Below, piece after piece: positions 24,801-32,807 of a stretch of 64,000 nucleotides of DNA. The position numbers and the translations under genes are program-made. The notes beneath the pieces were generated by a model. The model saw only the letters and a program-made list of their open reading frames with translations. It was not told the DNA's origin and did not search any database. Source of the stretch: Flavobacteriaceae bacterium (GTDB taxonomy: Bacteria; Bacteroidota; Bacteroidia; Flavobacteriales; Flavobacteriaceae); the NCBI GenBank assembly GCA_947456955.1, contig CANGTQ010000013.1, forward strand, positions 1-64,000, written 5' to 3'. Each line of letters begins with the position of its first letter. The stretch's first letter is position 1.

Positions 24801-27500
24801 TCTACTAATCGGTCCAGAAGCACTTTGACCAATAACCACAATTTCTTTGTCGCCATCATTGTCAAAATCTGCTGCGCCTATATATCCGTTTTGTACTTGC
24901 TCAAAATCGTTTATAAAATTTTGGCTGAATTTTCCATTACCATTATTTAAATGTATACAAGTGTTTTGTAATTTCGAAAATGTCGCATAGCCTGCATCAC
25001 CAACCAAAAGTACATCAGGTGCATTATCATTGTTGATATCCACAATGGCAACTGAACCATATTTTACGTCAGTCAAAATAGGACCCGATATTTTTTCATT
25101 TGCATAAGAGTCATAATACACATCCGTAAAATTTCCATTACCAGTGTTACGATAAAACTTTGTATACTCCCTAAATGGGTTCCTACCGTATCCACTAACT
25201 AATAAATCAAGATCTCCGTCTAAATCAAGATCTCCCCATGCAGCCGAAGCATTTGACATGGCCCTTAAACTTGTTGTAGCACCACCATTAGTAGATATGA
25301 TACCATTGTTCAAACTGAATGTGTTATTGGAATTATTGATATAAAGTTCACTGATTTTACTACTAGAAGTTGCTCCACAAATAAATATATCAGCACGTCC
25401 ATCTCCGGTAAAATCTCCACATTTAACTTCTCCATACTCCGTTCCTTTAATTGTTGTAGTAAGTAGTGAAAAACCGCTACCTAAATTGTTTATGTAAATT
25501 CTAGTTACAAGCACTGCGGCATTTGATTTTCCTGTTAAAACCAAGTCTCGGTAACCATCGTTATTAAAATCCGCACTATCAATTGAAGAATTTCCAAGAC
25601 CCTCCAAAGAAAAATTAGCATCTGTAAAGTTTAAATTACCATTATTCTTTAAAATTTTGCTTACATAAACTCCTTGTGATGTTATTCCAGTAATAAACAA
25701 ATCATTATCGAGGTCATTATCATAATCAACAGCCATAATGTCAAATAACCTAAAATTAATGAAGCTAAAAACTGACTCTGTAAATCCACCAATGCCATTA
25801 TTAGTGTAGAGGTATGACTTATAAATGCCACCTTGGTTTCCACAAGCTATAATATCTTTTTTTCCATCACCATTGAAATCAGATATGACAACTGTAGGAG
25901 GGTCTGTTTGGGCAGTAGTGAAAGTTTGCATTGAATTGCAATTTGCTTCAAACCGATAAGAGGAATAATCAGGACATTCATAAAGACGTATCTTGTTTCT
26001 CTCTACATCACAAATTGCAGCATAATGTTTCCCATTATTTGAATTTATTAAATTAACGGATCTTCCAAAACTTATGCTGTAGTCAGGATTTACAATCTGA
26101 TTTTGATTATCTCCATAAAATGTAATTACGGCTTCAGTATCCGGGTTTACAATGTTTCCAAGTGATGCCGAACCATAAATAAGCCATGCTGCTCCCTCAG
26201 TTGGCATAGTTCCATAATATAGAGGAGGTCTTGAAAACCCTGGACCACCTATTAACATATCATCATATCCATCATTATTAACATCTGATACAGCAATAGA
26301 TTGTCCGAATTTTGCATCAGTCCAATTTGAGTTTATTGTCGGTTTAATTATGGTTTTATTTGGATAGGTTGCTGGATTGTATGTGTTGCCAGAAGAAATT
26401 GGGCCATAAGCGATATATACAATCCCTGTATTATATTGGTCTGGATATTTCCCAGCCGCCATTAACAAGTCATCAACTCCATCACCGTTAATATCACCAT
26501 GTTCAAAATAGCACATTTCATCCCCTTGAAAAGGACCTTCAAAAGTACTAATATTGCTATAAGTATTATTAGTATTATAGTTTCCAGATGCGTTAGCTGA
26601 GCCAAATAATATCCAAACTTTTCCCCGTTGTCCGCTTGCCCCTGCTCCTGGCCAATATGCAGAGGAGAATACTAGATCTTCATAACCATCATTGTTAAAA
26701 TTTCCTTTTCCAACATATTTTCCTATATGGTCAAATTGATTTCCTCCTGATATAATTACATTCGATTGCGTTCGGGCTTGTATAGTATTATTTACTGCAG
26801 GGCCACCAAATATTACATAAACATCACCAGGGCCAGAACCATCGCCCTCATACCAAGCGTGAGTAGCGCCAATCAAGAGGTCATCATAATTATCTCCATT
26901 CAAATCCAATGTAGCAACTTGATCTCCGAACAAATCAGAATTACCACCATCGCTACTACAGGTGATTTTAATATTTTTTATTACCTGAATAGAAACGGTT
27001 CCTGTTGTTGGAAATGACGAATTACCATAAATCACATAGGCCTCCCCATCTCCTCCTTGATTTTTGGCACCTAATAATAAGTCGTCTATCCCATCACCAT
27101 TAATATCACCACTAGCAAAAGATGACCCCAAACCTAACGCACCATTTATTATTAAATTTGGGCCATTGCTAGGACTATAAGTAGTATTAACAAAATCGGG
27201 AAGATCAAAAAAAACAAACACAAGTCCACTAGTATGAGCGGCTGTAACATAATCAAGTTGGCCATTGCCGTTAAGATCTAATTGTATTATTGGATTGCCC
27301 GCCATTCCTATTTGATCATCGATCATACCTAAACTAGATATTGCCTCAATTGTACTTTTTTGATCATTCGTTAAGATATGTTTTACAGTATTTTGGCTTG
27401 AAACATTTTCAATTGCAAACAAAAAGAGAAATAAAGTGATTACAATTGTATAACTTTTTAATCCTAGTTTTTCAGAATGCAAATTTTTATTGAATTCCAT
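21813..27500 (-). CDS. Giant secreted FG-GAP/Ig-like/dockerin-like surface protein
   Basis: 1895 residues from ATG 27500 (an upstream in-frame start at 27575 precedes the likely promoter and lacks signal-peptide character). Order: signal peptide ending NVSSQ; about 13-15 FG-GAP/VCBS units with calcium-binding loops such as DLNGNGQLD, DINGDGIDD, DFDNDGDKE, as in integrin-like propellers (to about residue 890); Ig/fibronectin-like modules; seven tandem TWSVNGQTYT modules of 44-55 residues; a carbohydrate-binding-like beta domain; and two C-terminal dockerin-type calcium loops (DLNQDEAVDIFDFPLLLND and DLNGDGAVDIFDFPLLLNN). No classical type IX secretion C-terminal domain (KxxVYPNP) is present. 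Probably an adhesin or binding protein at the cell surface. A -7 box lies at 27573. Confidence 0.82.
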   Translation of the reverse strand: MEFNKNLHSEKLGLKSYTIVITLFLFLFAIENVSSQNTVKHILTNDQKSTIEAISSLGMIDDQIGMAGNPIIQLDLNGNGQLDYVTAAHTSGLVFVFFDLPDFVNTTYSPSNGPNLIINGALGLGSSFASGDINGDGIDDLLLGAKNQGGDGEAYVIYGNSSFPTTGTVSIQVIKNIKITCSSDGGNSDLFGDQVATLDLNGDNYDDLLIGATHAWYEGDGSGPGDVYVIFGGPAVNNTIQARTQSNVIISGGNQFDHIGKYVGKGNFNNDGYEDLVFSSAYWPGAGASGQRGKVWILFGSANASGNYNTNNTYSNISTFEGPFQGDEMCYFEHGDINGDGVDDLLMAAGKYPDQYNTGIVYIAYGPISSGNTYNPATYPNKTIIKPTINSNWTDAKFGQSIAVSDVNNDGYDDMLIGGPGFSRPPLYYGTMPTEGAAWLIYGSASLGNIVNPDTEAVITFYGDNQNQIVNPDYSISFGRSVNLINSNNGKHYAAICDVERNKIRLYECPDYSSYRFEANCNSMQTFTTAQTDPPTVVISDFNGDGKKDIIACGNQGGIYKSYLYTNNGIGGFTESVFSFINFRLFDIMAVDYDNDLDNDLFITGITSQGVYVSKILKNNGNLNFTDANFSLEGLGNSSIDSADFNNDGYRDLVLTGKSNAAVLVTRIYINNLGSGFSLLTTTIKGTEYGEVKCGDFTGDGRADIFICGATSSSKISELYINNSNNTFSLNNGIISTNGGATTSLRAMSNASAAWGDLDLDGDLDLLVSGYGRNPFREYTKFYRNTGNGNFTDVYYDSYANEKISGPILTDVKYGSVAIVDINNDNAPDVLLVGDAGYATFSKLQNTCIHLNNGNGKFSQNFINDFEQVQNGYIGAADFDNDGDKEIVVIGQSASGPISRIYINKIINGVNCFNINQSLNIAQGQFGGKVAVLQGTTGITTWFNTNSQACDGAGTGNLSSGNTSAYTTYLGDKFYMGANTLTFGFPASNDGSFLQWRYYVVGGAAPSFGTALTLPFSSSGVCSSVSNKKYEYVPNTGANSVHCTATGSYRLDVNLVAYQNGNNYTVYTSGNYIPVTVNALGNPTSCTASISGTTASLGWTKFTGGSTAYNVMIVRYPKDGTPTAPTNGTAYALNSAIGSGTVIYATGVGSSTTNTVTASINYDYYFYSENWSYYSSGQKVTALAPAPTITLGANPSVCKGITTANLSYTATTNSPNQYSIVYDSTAISAGFSSVTNATLATSPIVLSVPSGATSGTYNGVLTVRNSTSGAVSSNNTFTVTIISLPNTGTLSGLQSFCLNGTSALTTNGTTGGTWSSSNSAIASVNSSGLVTGAGVGVATITYSLNGSGCSNSSTLGVTINGNTSSSQTVSACDSYTSSVNGQTYTSSGTYTYVSGCDTKTLNLTITPSTSSSTTASACGSYTWSVNGQTYTTSGTYTSVTGCDTKTLNLTITPITSSTTTTASACGSYTWSVNGQTYTTSGTYTSVTGCDTKTLNLTIIPITSSTTTTSACDSYTWSVNGQTYTSSGTYTTVSGCDTKTLVLTIYASTPSSQTVNACDTYTWSVNGQTYTTSGTYVFEGTNAAGCSQNITLNLTINSSTASSHSVSVSVSVCDTYTWSVNGQTYTASGTYTFVGTNAAGCPDTKTLVLTINNSTSSSQTVSACDTYTWSVNEQTYTSSGTYTSTSTNAAGCPDTKTLVLTINPCESIVNLKLNIQGYYDTDTNSMRPVIANQGVGSSTTDVDDVTVELRDSITSALVASVTARLHTDGTATATFGTAPSGSFYIAVKHRNAIQTWSATAQTVGSKPLTYDFTTAANKAYGDNMIQLESGVYGFYSGDLNQDEAVDIFDFPLLLNDNDNFSSGYLSTDLNGDGAVDIFDFPLLLNNNDNFIYSSHP
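22667..22690 (-). repeat. Hexanucleotide microsatellite in the giant surface gene
   Basis: Four perfect tandem copies of ATACTG, coding for alternating Ser-Val on the minus strand. Copy changes would keep the frame. Confidence 0.85.
22985..23261 (-). repeat. Nearly identical 141-bp tandem modules
   Basis: Two adjacent units (the string GTTAAATTTAATGTTTTCG begins at 23011 and 23152) are practically identical over about 130 bases and encode 47-residue TWSVNGQTYTTSGTYTSVTG modules. Flanking modules are more diverged, pointing to a recent duplication. Confidence 0.85.
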
Positions 27501-27572
27501 AGTTTTTATATTATTTGTTGTAATTTCAGTTAACCAAGCATTTTTTTGTTTGTGTTGAGGTTTAAATTTTGG

Positions 27573-27580
27573 CAAAAGTA
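27573..27580 (-). promoter_or_regulatory. -7 promoter box of the giant surface gene
   Basis: TACTTTTG on the minus strand, 73 bases upstream of the ATG at 27500, with a TTG 16 bases further upstream as possible -33 element. Confidence 0.5.
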
Positions 27581-28052
27581 ACTTTTACAATGACACCAAA
27601 ATCTCCATAAAATAATTATATGTAAATTTAAAATATAAGTATGTCAATAATTGACATACCTAATTCCGGAATTCATTAATTTACATTTACAATTCATAAA
27701 TTTACCCAGCAATTAATTAAAAATGAAATCACCCCAAAAATCTATAATTATCAATTTTTATTCAGCAATTACTAATTATAATGACTTTGAATTGAATTTC
27801 TATCAATTATATTTTATTTATTATGAGTTAAGCTGATGAATAACTTAATCTACCACTATTAATTTTTAATCTTATTTTATTTAAAAATATAAATAAAACA
27901 TCAAATATACATTTTTAAATAACATTTTATAGAACTATAATACCCCAGTTTTGACTTCAAGTTACTTCAACTATTGTAAAGGTAATTTTATAAAAAAAAC
28001 AATTAGTTTCTTACATTATGTCTTATCTTAATAACAGACCTCATGTTTTTGG

Positions 28053-28084
28053 TGTCGGGAAAAGGTGTCGGGTTTGTTGTCGGG
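28053..28084 (+). repeat. Three direct TGTCGGG repeats next to the tRNA fragment
   Basis: TGTCGGG at 28053-28059, 28066-28072 and 28078-28084, spaced 13 and 12 bases; a fourth copy lies in the tRNA fragment at 28182-28188. Regularly spaced short repeats inside an island end resemble integrase arm-binding sites. Confidence 0.55.
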
Positions 28085-28169
28085 TAGAACTGTTAAAAAA
28101 GGTCGAAAACCGAAAATATTATATTTTAAACAATTGATTTACAGGTGTTATTTACCTAAACTTCAATTT

Positions 28170-28210
28170 TCATAACCCTGATGTCGGGAGTTCAAATCTC
28201 CCTCTCGCTA
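28170..28210 (+). tRNA. 3' half of a tRNA gene (attachment-site remnant)
   Basis: Reads anticodon loop TTCATAA, 3' anticodon-stem strand CCCTG, variable loop ATGTC, T-stem/loop GGGAG-TTCAAAT-CTCCC, acceptor strand TCTCGCT and discriminator A. The loop would carry anticodon CAT. No D-arm or 5' acceptor strand (AGCGAGA) precedes it, so this is only the part from the anticodon loop to the 3' end, the segment usually duplicated by tyrosine integrases. The intact tRNA should lie left of this window. Confidence 0.7.
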
Positions 28211-28211
28211 C

Positions 28212-28245
28212 AAAAAATCTTCACAGAAATGTGAGGATTTTTTTT
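28212..28245 (+). terminator. Intrinsic terminator after the tRNA fragment
   Basis: Stem AAAAAATCTTCACA / TGTGAGGATTTTTT with GAAA loop (one G-T pair) running into T. Presumably the original tRNA terminator. Confidence 0.75.
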
Positions 28246-28436
28246 GCAGTAAACTTACTCTAACTATTGAAATTCAATATCTTATAGAAATTTAAAAACT
28301 CAATGTGTCTGGTTTATTTTTCAAATACACAACAAAATTAAATCTGTACAACTATCTCCAGAAAACCTAAAAAAAAAGCACTTTTTTGAGACTTCCCATT
28401 AAACTTTTTTGACACTAATTTGCTCTTTTGTAAAAT

Positions 28437-28467
28437 AAAAAAACCTCTTCGGCAGGGATTTTTTTTG
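28437..28467 (-). terminator. Probable terminator of hisS
   Basis: On the minus strand an A-run, AATCC...GAAG...GGTT type short hairpin and T-run lie 31-60 bases after the hisS stop. The stem is short. Confidence 0.5.
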
Positions 28468-28497
28468 TGCAATATGTATACTTAAAAAAGAAAAGTA

Positions 28498-29856
28498 TTA
28501 AGTTAGTTTTTTAATAAGATCTTCAAGATTTAATTGAAGTTGTTCTCCTGATTGAATATTTTTTAAAGTAAAATTAGAATCCTCAATTTCTTTTACTACA
28601 AATGGAATTCCTCTACGCTCAGCATGTTTAAATTGTTTGTCAATCTTAGCTGCATCGGGATAAAATTCGGCTTTGATGTTATTATCTCGAAGTGTCGTAA
28701 TGGCTTTCATGGCCTCAAAGGCATGACTCTCATCAAAATTTAAAAACATCACTTTTGTAGCTATTGTAACGGTTTTCGGGAATAAATTCAATTCTTCCAG
28801 CACCAAATAAATTCTGTCTAAACCAAACGAAATTCCAACACCACTCATGGCTGTCAAACCAAAAATCCCGGTCAAATCATCATACCTTCCGCCACCGCCA
28901 ATAGAACCTATAGCCACTTCTTTTGGGGCAGTAACTTCAAAAATAGCACCGGTATAATAATTTAAACCACGTGCTAAAGTCACATCTAAATCTAAAATCG
29001 ATTTTTGCAAACCAAGTTTAGTAACGTTTTCACAAATGAATCGCAGTTCTTCAACACCTGTTTTCCCTTCTTCAGATGAAGAAAGCAAAGTTGATAATTT
29101 TTCTAATTTTTCTTGAATCGTTCCAGTAAAGTTGAACAAAGGCTGCACTTTTATTAAAGCTATTTCTGAAATCCCTTTTTCGAGCATTTCTTTTTTAACA
29201 CCATCCTCTCCTATTTTGTCGAGCTTGTCCAAAGCAACCGTAAAATCAATCAGTTTATCTGAAGCGCCTATTACCTCAGCAATTCCGGATAAAATTTTTC
29301 TGTTGTTGATTTTGATAGTAACACCATTCAAACCTAATTCAGCAAAAACCGAATCGTACAATTGCACCAATTCTACTTCCTGCCACAACGATTTGGAACC
29401 AACAACATCGGCATCACATTGATAAAACTCTCTGAATCTTCCTTTTTGTGGTCGGTCTGCACGCCAAACTGGCTGGATTTGATAACGCTTAAACGGAAAC
29501 TCGATCTCGCTTTGATGTTGCACTACGTATCTGGCAAATGGCACAGTTAAGTCATACCGCAAGGCTTTTTCTGAGATTTTGCCAGTTAGTTGTTTGTAGT
29601 TTATGGTTTGTAGTTGTTCCGATGGAACTTTATCCAAATAATCTCCCGAATTCAATATCTTAAAAATCAAACGGTCTCCCTCTTCCCCATATTTTCCCAT
29701 AAGCGTATCCGAGTTTTCAAACGAAGGTGTTTCAATTGGTTGATAACCAAATTTCTCGAAATGATTTCGCATGATAGAAATAATATAATTACGCTTAGCA
29801 ACCTCTACCGGTGAAAAATCTCTTGTGCCTTTTGGAATACTTGGTTTTGATGCCAT
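28498..29856 (-). CDS. hisS: Histidyl-tRNA synthetase
   Basis: 452 residues, charges tRNA-His with histidine in the cytosol. The N-terminus [11 protein letters not shown], motif 2 region ([21 protein letters not shown]) and the histidine-specific segment [14 protein letters not shown] plus [12 protein letters not shown] and motif 3 GISFGLDRI are all present in order, and a C-terminal anticodon-binding domain completes it. Length is normal for class II bacterial HisRS of Bacteroidota. It is the first core gene right of the tRNA-fragment boundary. Confidence 0.97.
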   Translation of the reverse strand: MASKPSIPKGTRDFSPVEVAKRNYIISIMRNHFEKFGYQPIETPSFENSDTLMGKYGEEGDRLIFKILNSGDYLDKVPSEQLQTINYKQLTGKISEKALRYDLTVPFARYVVQHQSEIEFPFKRYQIQPVWRADRPQKGRFREFYQCDADVVGSKSLWQEVELVQLYDSVFAELGLNGVTIKINNRKILSGIAEVIGASDKLIDFTVALDKLDKIGEDGVKKEMLEKGISEIALIKVQPLFNFTGTIQEKLEKLSTLLSSSEEGKTGVEELRFICENVTKLGLQKSILDLDVTLARGLNYYTGAIFEVTAPKEVAIGSIGGGGRYDDLTGIFGLTAMSGVGISFGLDRIYLVLEELNLFPKTVTIATKVMFLNFDESHAFEAMKAITTLRDNNIKAEFYPDAAKIDKQFKHAERRGIPFVVKEIEDSNFTLKNIQSGEQLQLNLEDLIKKLT

Positions 29857-29861
29857 TGTTT

Positions 29862-29937
29862 AATTAAGGATTTAGGAATAAGGATTTAGGAATTGGTAAT
29901 TTAGAAATCCTAATTCCTGATTTCCAAATCCTAAATT
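29862..29937. repeat. Imperfect inverted repeat of GGATTTAGGAAT units
   Basis: AAGGATTTAGGAAT occurs twice, then its complement-like AATCCTAATTCC and AAATCCTAAATT follow, forming a loose hairpin just upstream of hisS. A related unit occurs upstream of the MoxR gene at 52765. Confidence 0.5.
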
Positions 29938-30017
29938 GTCTTGCAAATATCAATATTTTATGTCTGAATAGAAATTTTCTTGTAACAAAAACTTTATCTT
30001 AGTGTCAAATTTGAGAT

Positions 30018-31271
30018 ATGTTTGGAATAGATCTATTTAGAGAAAATGTAAAAATTGCGTTGGGTTCCATACGAACGCAGTTACTTCGTACCATTCTGAC
30101 CATTATTATCATCACCATTGGAATTACTGCTTTGGTTGGGATTTTAACAGTGGTTGCTGCTTTCGAGAACAATTTGAATTCCACTTTTGCCTCAATGGGT
30201 TCCAATACCTTCAACATAAATCAATACAAAACACAACTAAGAGGAAATGGTGGTATTAATAAAATTGAAAAAATAAATCCCATTATTACTTATCCCGAAG
30301 CTAAAGCATTTAAAGAAAAATATAGCTATCCATTAACGCAAACCTCGCTTTCTTTTATTGCAACTTCGTCAGCGGAAGTTAAATTTGAAAATCAAAAAAC
30401 AGATCCCGAGATTTCGGTGTTAGGTATTGATGAGTATTTTTTAGCCAACTCGGGTTTGGAAGTTACTCAAGGTAGAAATTTCAATCCTTTTGACATTTCA
30501 AATAATGTTTATTACTGCATAGTAGGTTCTGATTTTGTTTCTAAAGGATTGCTGAAAGATGTAAATCCTATTGGGAAAATAATTTCCATTCGTGGTGCTA
30601 AATTTAAAGTTATTGGCGTTTTAAAAGAAAAAGGATCTACTTTTGGCAACAGTCAAGATTTGAGGATTATGATCCCTATTCAAGTTGCACGCTCATTATT
30701 TTCGGCTCCCAATATCAATTACTCGTTGAGTACCATGATTCAAAAAACAGAATTGCTCGATGATGCTATAGATAATGCCATTTTTACGATGCGAAAAATC
30801 AAAAAATTGAATCCAGTGGAAGAAGATAATTTTGGTGTTTCTAGAAGCGATGATTTAGTTAATAGAATTGCCAGTATTACTGGTTTTTTAGGCGTTTCCG
30901 CATGGTTAATCGGAATTATTACCATTCTAGGTTCGTCTATCGCATTGATGAATATTATGATTGTTTCAGTAACCGAAAGAACTCGTGAAATTGGCGTTAG
31001 AAAAGCACTTGGGGCCAAGAAAAGTGCTATTGCTTTTCAGTTTTTCATTGAAACTATAACCGTCGGACAAATTGGCGGCATATTCGGTATACTATTCGGA
31101 ATTTTAGTTGGTTACGGAATTTCATCCCTTCTTAACTTGGCTTTTGTAACCCCATGGCAAGCCATCTTTGCTGCCTTTGCTACTAGTTTTTTTGTCGGTT
31201 TAGTTTCGGGGTTATATCCAGCAATAAAAGCATCACAGCTTGATCCGATAGAAGCGTTGCGCTATGAGTAG
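30018..31271 (+). CDS. ABC transporter permease (MacB/FtsX family)
   Basis: 417 residues. One N-terminal membrane helix (about 20-45, LLRTILTIIIITIGITALVG), a MacB_PCD periplasmic domain (about 50-250), and three C-terminal helices with the FtsX signature (VSVTERTREIGVRKALGAKKSAI). Such permeases pair with an ATPase to move lipoproteins, peptides or drugs mechanically across the envelope; no ATPase gene is adjacent. The final LDPIEALRYE is the usual end of this family. Confidence 0.9.
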   Translation: MFGIDLFRENVKIALGSIRTQLLRTILTIIIITIGITALVGILTVVAAFENNLNSTFASMGSNTFNINQYKTQLRGNGGINKIEKINPIITYPEAKAFKEKYSYPLTQTSLSFIATSSAEVKFENQKTDPEISVLGIDEYFLANSGLEVTQGRNFNPFDISNNVYYCIVGSDFVSKGLLKDVNPIGKIISIRGAKFKVIGVLKEKGSTFGNSQDLRIMIPIQVARSLFSAPNINYSLSTMIQKTELLDDAIDNAIFTMRKIKKLNPVEEDNFGVSRSDDLVNRIASITGFLGVSAWLIGIITILGSSIALMNIMIVSVTERTREIGVRKALGAKKSAIAFQFFIETITVGQIGGIFGILFGILVGYGISSLLNLAFVTPWQAIFAAFATSFFVGLVSGLYPAIKASQLDPIEALRYE

Positions 31272-31367
31272 TTAGTATTCAGCGTTCAGTCGCAGTATTC
31301 AGTTAGTATCCGTAACCCTATTCCAATAGACAAACAGACGAAGTAATCTCTTTTTTCTCTGTGCATC

Positions 31368-31387
31368 CCTGCCTGCCGGCAGGCAGG
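31368..31387. repeat. Perfect 20-bp palindrome (REP-like)
   Basis: CCTGCCTGCC followed by its exact complement GGCAGGCAGG, GC-rich in AT-rich DNA, between the convergent permease and prmC genes. Likely a dispersed intergenic element. Confidence 0.8.
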
Positions 31388-31412
31388 TCTGTAAAACAAA
31401 AACCTTTAATCA

Positions 31413-32285
31413 TTATTTCTCACAACTAATCATCCTGTCATTCCCATAAATGTCTTTTATCAACTTTACATCTTTAAATCCAAAACTTTCAACTAATTCA
31501 ACCGTTTCATTTCCCAAATACTGATTGATTTCAAAATACAATTTACCATTCGGATTAAGATTTTTATTTGCCAGTTCAGCTATTTTTCGATAAAAAAGTA
31601 AGGGATCAATGTCGTCTACAAATAAAGCCAAATGCGGTTCATACTCTAATACGTTCGGTTTAATTTCGGATTTTTCTATATTTCGAACATAAGGTGGATT
31701 GGAAACAATTATATCAAATTGTTTATCCAACCCTGCGACTGCGCTCAGGGTGACAACATCGAGTATGTTTGTTGATATAAAATCTATAGCAACTTTATTC
31801 AATTCAGCATTTTTTTTGGCTACAGCCAAAGCTTTCTCCGAAACATCAATCGCAAAGACTGCTGCATTTGGAATGTTTTTGGCCAATGAAATAGCTATGC
31901 AACCACTGCCTGTCCCAATATCAAGAATTTTTAAGCCCGAACCCGAAACACTTGACTCGAAACTTTTAATAATCAACTCCACTAATTCTTCTGTTTCCGG
32001 TCTTGGAATTAAGGTATTTTCATTTACCAAAAACGACAAACCATAAAACGTTGTTTCACCCAAAATGTATTGAATCGGTCTTTGCTTTTTTAACTCTGAA
32101 ACTATATTTTTCCATTGCTTCAAATGAGCGCCATCCATTACCTTTTGGGGATTTAAAGCCAAATCAATTCTCTTTAAACCATGTAGTTTCTCTAATATAA
32201 TATAGAAAAAACTTTCGATTTCCTGTTCCTCGTACAAAGAAGAAAGCTCCTGAAGAAAAGTGGTTTTGTAATTTTTAAGTAGCAT
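31413..32285 (-). CDS. prmC: Release-factor glutamine methyltransferase
   Basis: 290 residues from ATG 32285; the in-frame start at 32342 would overlap the upstream GNAT gene. It methylates the Gln of the GGQ motif of RF1/RF2 using SAM. Seen: N-terminal helical domain, SAM loop DIGTGSGCIAISLA, and the catalytic NPPY (VSNPPYVRN). An extra segment VVTLSAVAGLDKQ precedes NPPY; its DNA is a repeat element (see 31731). The gene follows the GNAT gene by 14 bases. Confidence 0.93.
   Translation of the reverse strand: MLLKNYKTTFLQELSSLYEEQEIESFFYIILEKLHGLKRIDLALNPQKVMDGAHLKQWKNIVSELKKQRPIQYILGETTFYGLSFLVNENTLIPRPETEELVELIIKSFESSVSGSGLKILDIGTGSGCIAISLAKNIPNAAVFAIDVSEKALAVAKKNAELNKVAIDFISTNILDVVTLSAVAGLDKQFDIIVSNPPYVRNIEKSEIKPNVLEYEPHLALFVDDIDPLLFYRKIAELANKNLNPNGKLYFEINQYLGNETVELVESFGFKDVKLIKDIYGNDRMISCEK
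31731..31755. repeat. Dispersed repeat inserted in frame in prmC
   Basis: CCCTGCGACTGCGCTCAGGG followed by TGACA matches from memory a repeat common between Bacteroidota genes (CCCTTCGACTGCGCTCAGGGTGACA type), with CCCTG/CAGGG arms. Here it encodes about eight residues, VTLSAVAG, of PrmC. Confidence 0.65.
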
Positions 32286-32299
32286 TTGGATTTTAGAAT

Positions 32300-32797
32300 T
32301 TATGTGTTGGAATTTAAACTTTTTATCAGCCAAACCGGACAATTAGTGTGGCCTGTGCTTCCCATTGGTTCACTAAGATATTTAAAACCTGCTTTTTTGT
32401 ATAAATGTTGCGCCGCTAGCATTTCGGGTAAAGTTTCAAGATAACACTTTTCATAACCCAGCTTGATTCCTTCTTGCAAACAAATTTGTATCATTTTAAA
32501 ACCAATTCCTTTACCTCTAACCTCCTCTAGAAAATACATTTTTTGTAATTCGCAGATGTTTTCCGTTGAACTTTCTAATTGCGAAATGCCAGCGCCACCA
32601 ATTATTTTTCCTTCATTTTCAACTACAAAATAAGTTGCCCTAGGTTTATCATATGCTTCAAACATAAAATCTAATTGTATGTCCGCAAATGCAGTTCCCG
32701 TCTTTGGAAAATTATCCGAAATAAAAACATCCCGAATAACCGCTGCAATTTGTTGGTTATCTTCCTTTTTGATTTCTCTTATTACGATGCCATTCAT
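32300..32797 (-). CDS. GNAT-family N-acetyltransferase
   Basis: 165 residues with the acetyl-CoA binding motif A (EVRGKGIGFKMIQICLQEG, Q/RxxGxG/A type) and a C-terminal AGFKYL strand. Small-molecule or protein acetylation; substrate unknown. Divergent from ribD with only 10 bases between starts, so the promoters overlap the opposite genes. Confidence 0.85.
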   Translation of the reverse strand: MNGIVIREIKKEDNQQIAAVIRDVFISDNFPKTGTAFADIQLDFMFEAYDKPRATYFVVENEGKIIGGAGISQLESSTENICELQKMYFLEEVRGKGIGFKMIQICLQEGIKLGYEKCYLETLPEMLAAQHLYKKAGFKYLSEPMGSTGHTNCPVWLIKSLNSNT

Positions 32798-32807
32798 TCT
32801 AAAAGTA

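Larger units (their letters stand above)
27581..28497. other. Gene-free junction between accessory and core DNA
   Basis: About 900 bases without a plausible gene. The left 450 bases are plain AT-rich sequence. The right half holds the TGTCGGG repeats, the tRNA fragment and two terminators listed separately. Confidence 0.7.

Noticed and set aside
21813..27500. Gliding or type IX secretion C-terminal domain
   Set aside because: The C-terminus has two dockerin-type calcium loops and no KxxVYPNP-type element.
28053..28084. CRISPR-like array from the TGTCGGG repeats
   Set aside because: The repeats are 7 bases and the spacing 5-6 bases, far too short for CRISPR units.
28130..28210. Complete tRNA gene
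   Set aside because: Upstream of the anticodon loop there is no D-arm or matching 5' acceptor strand.
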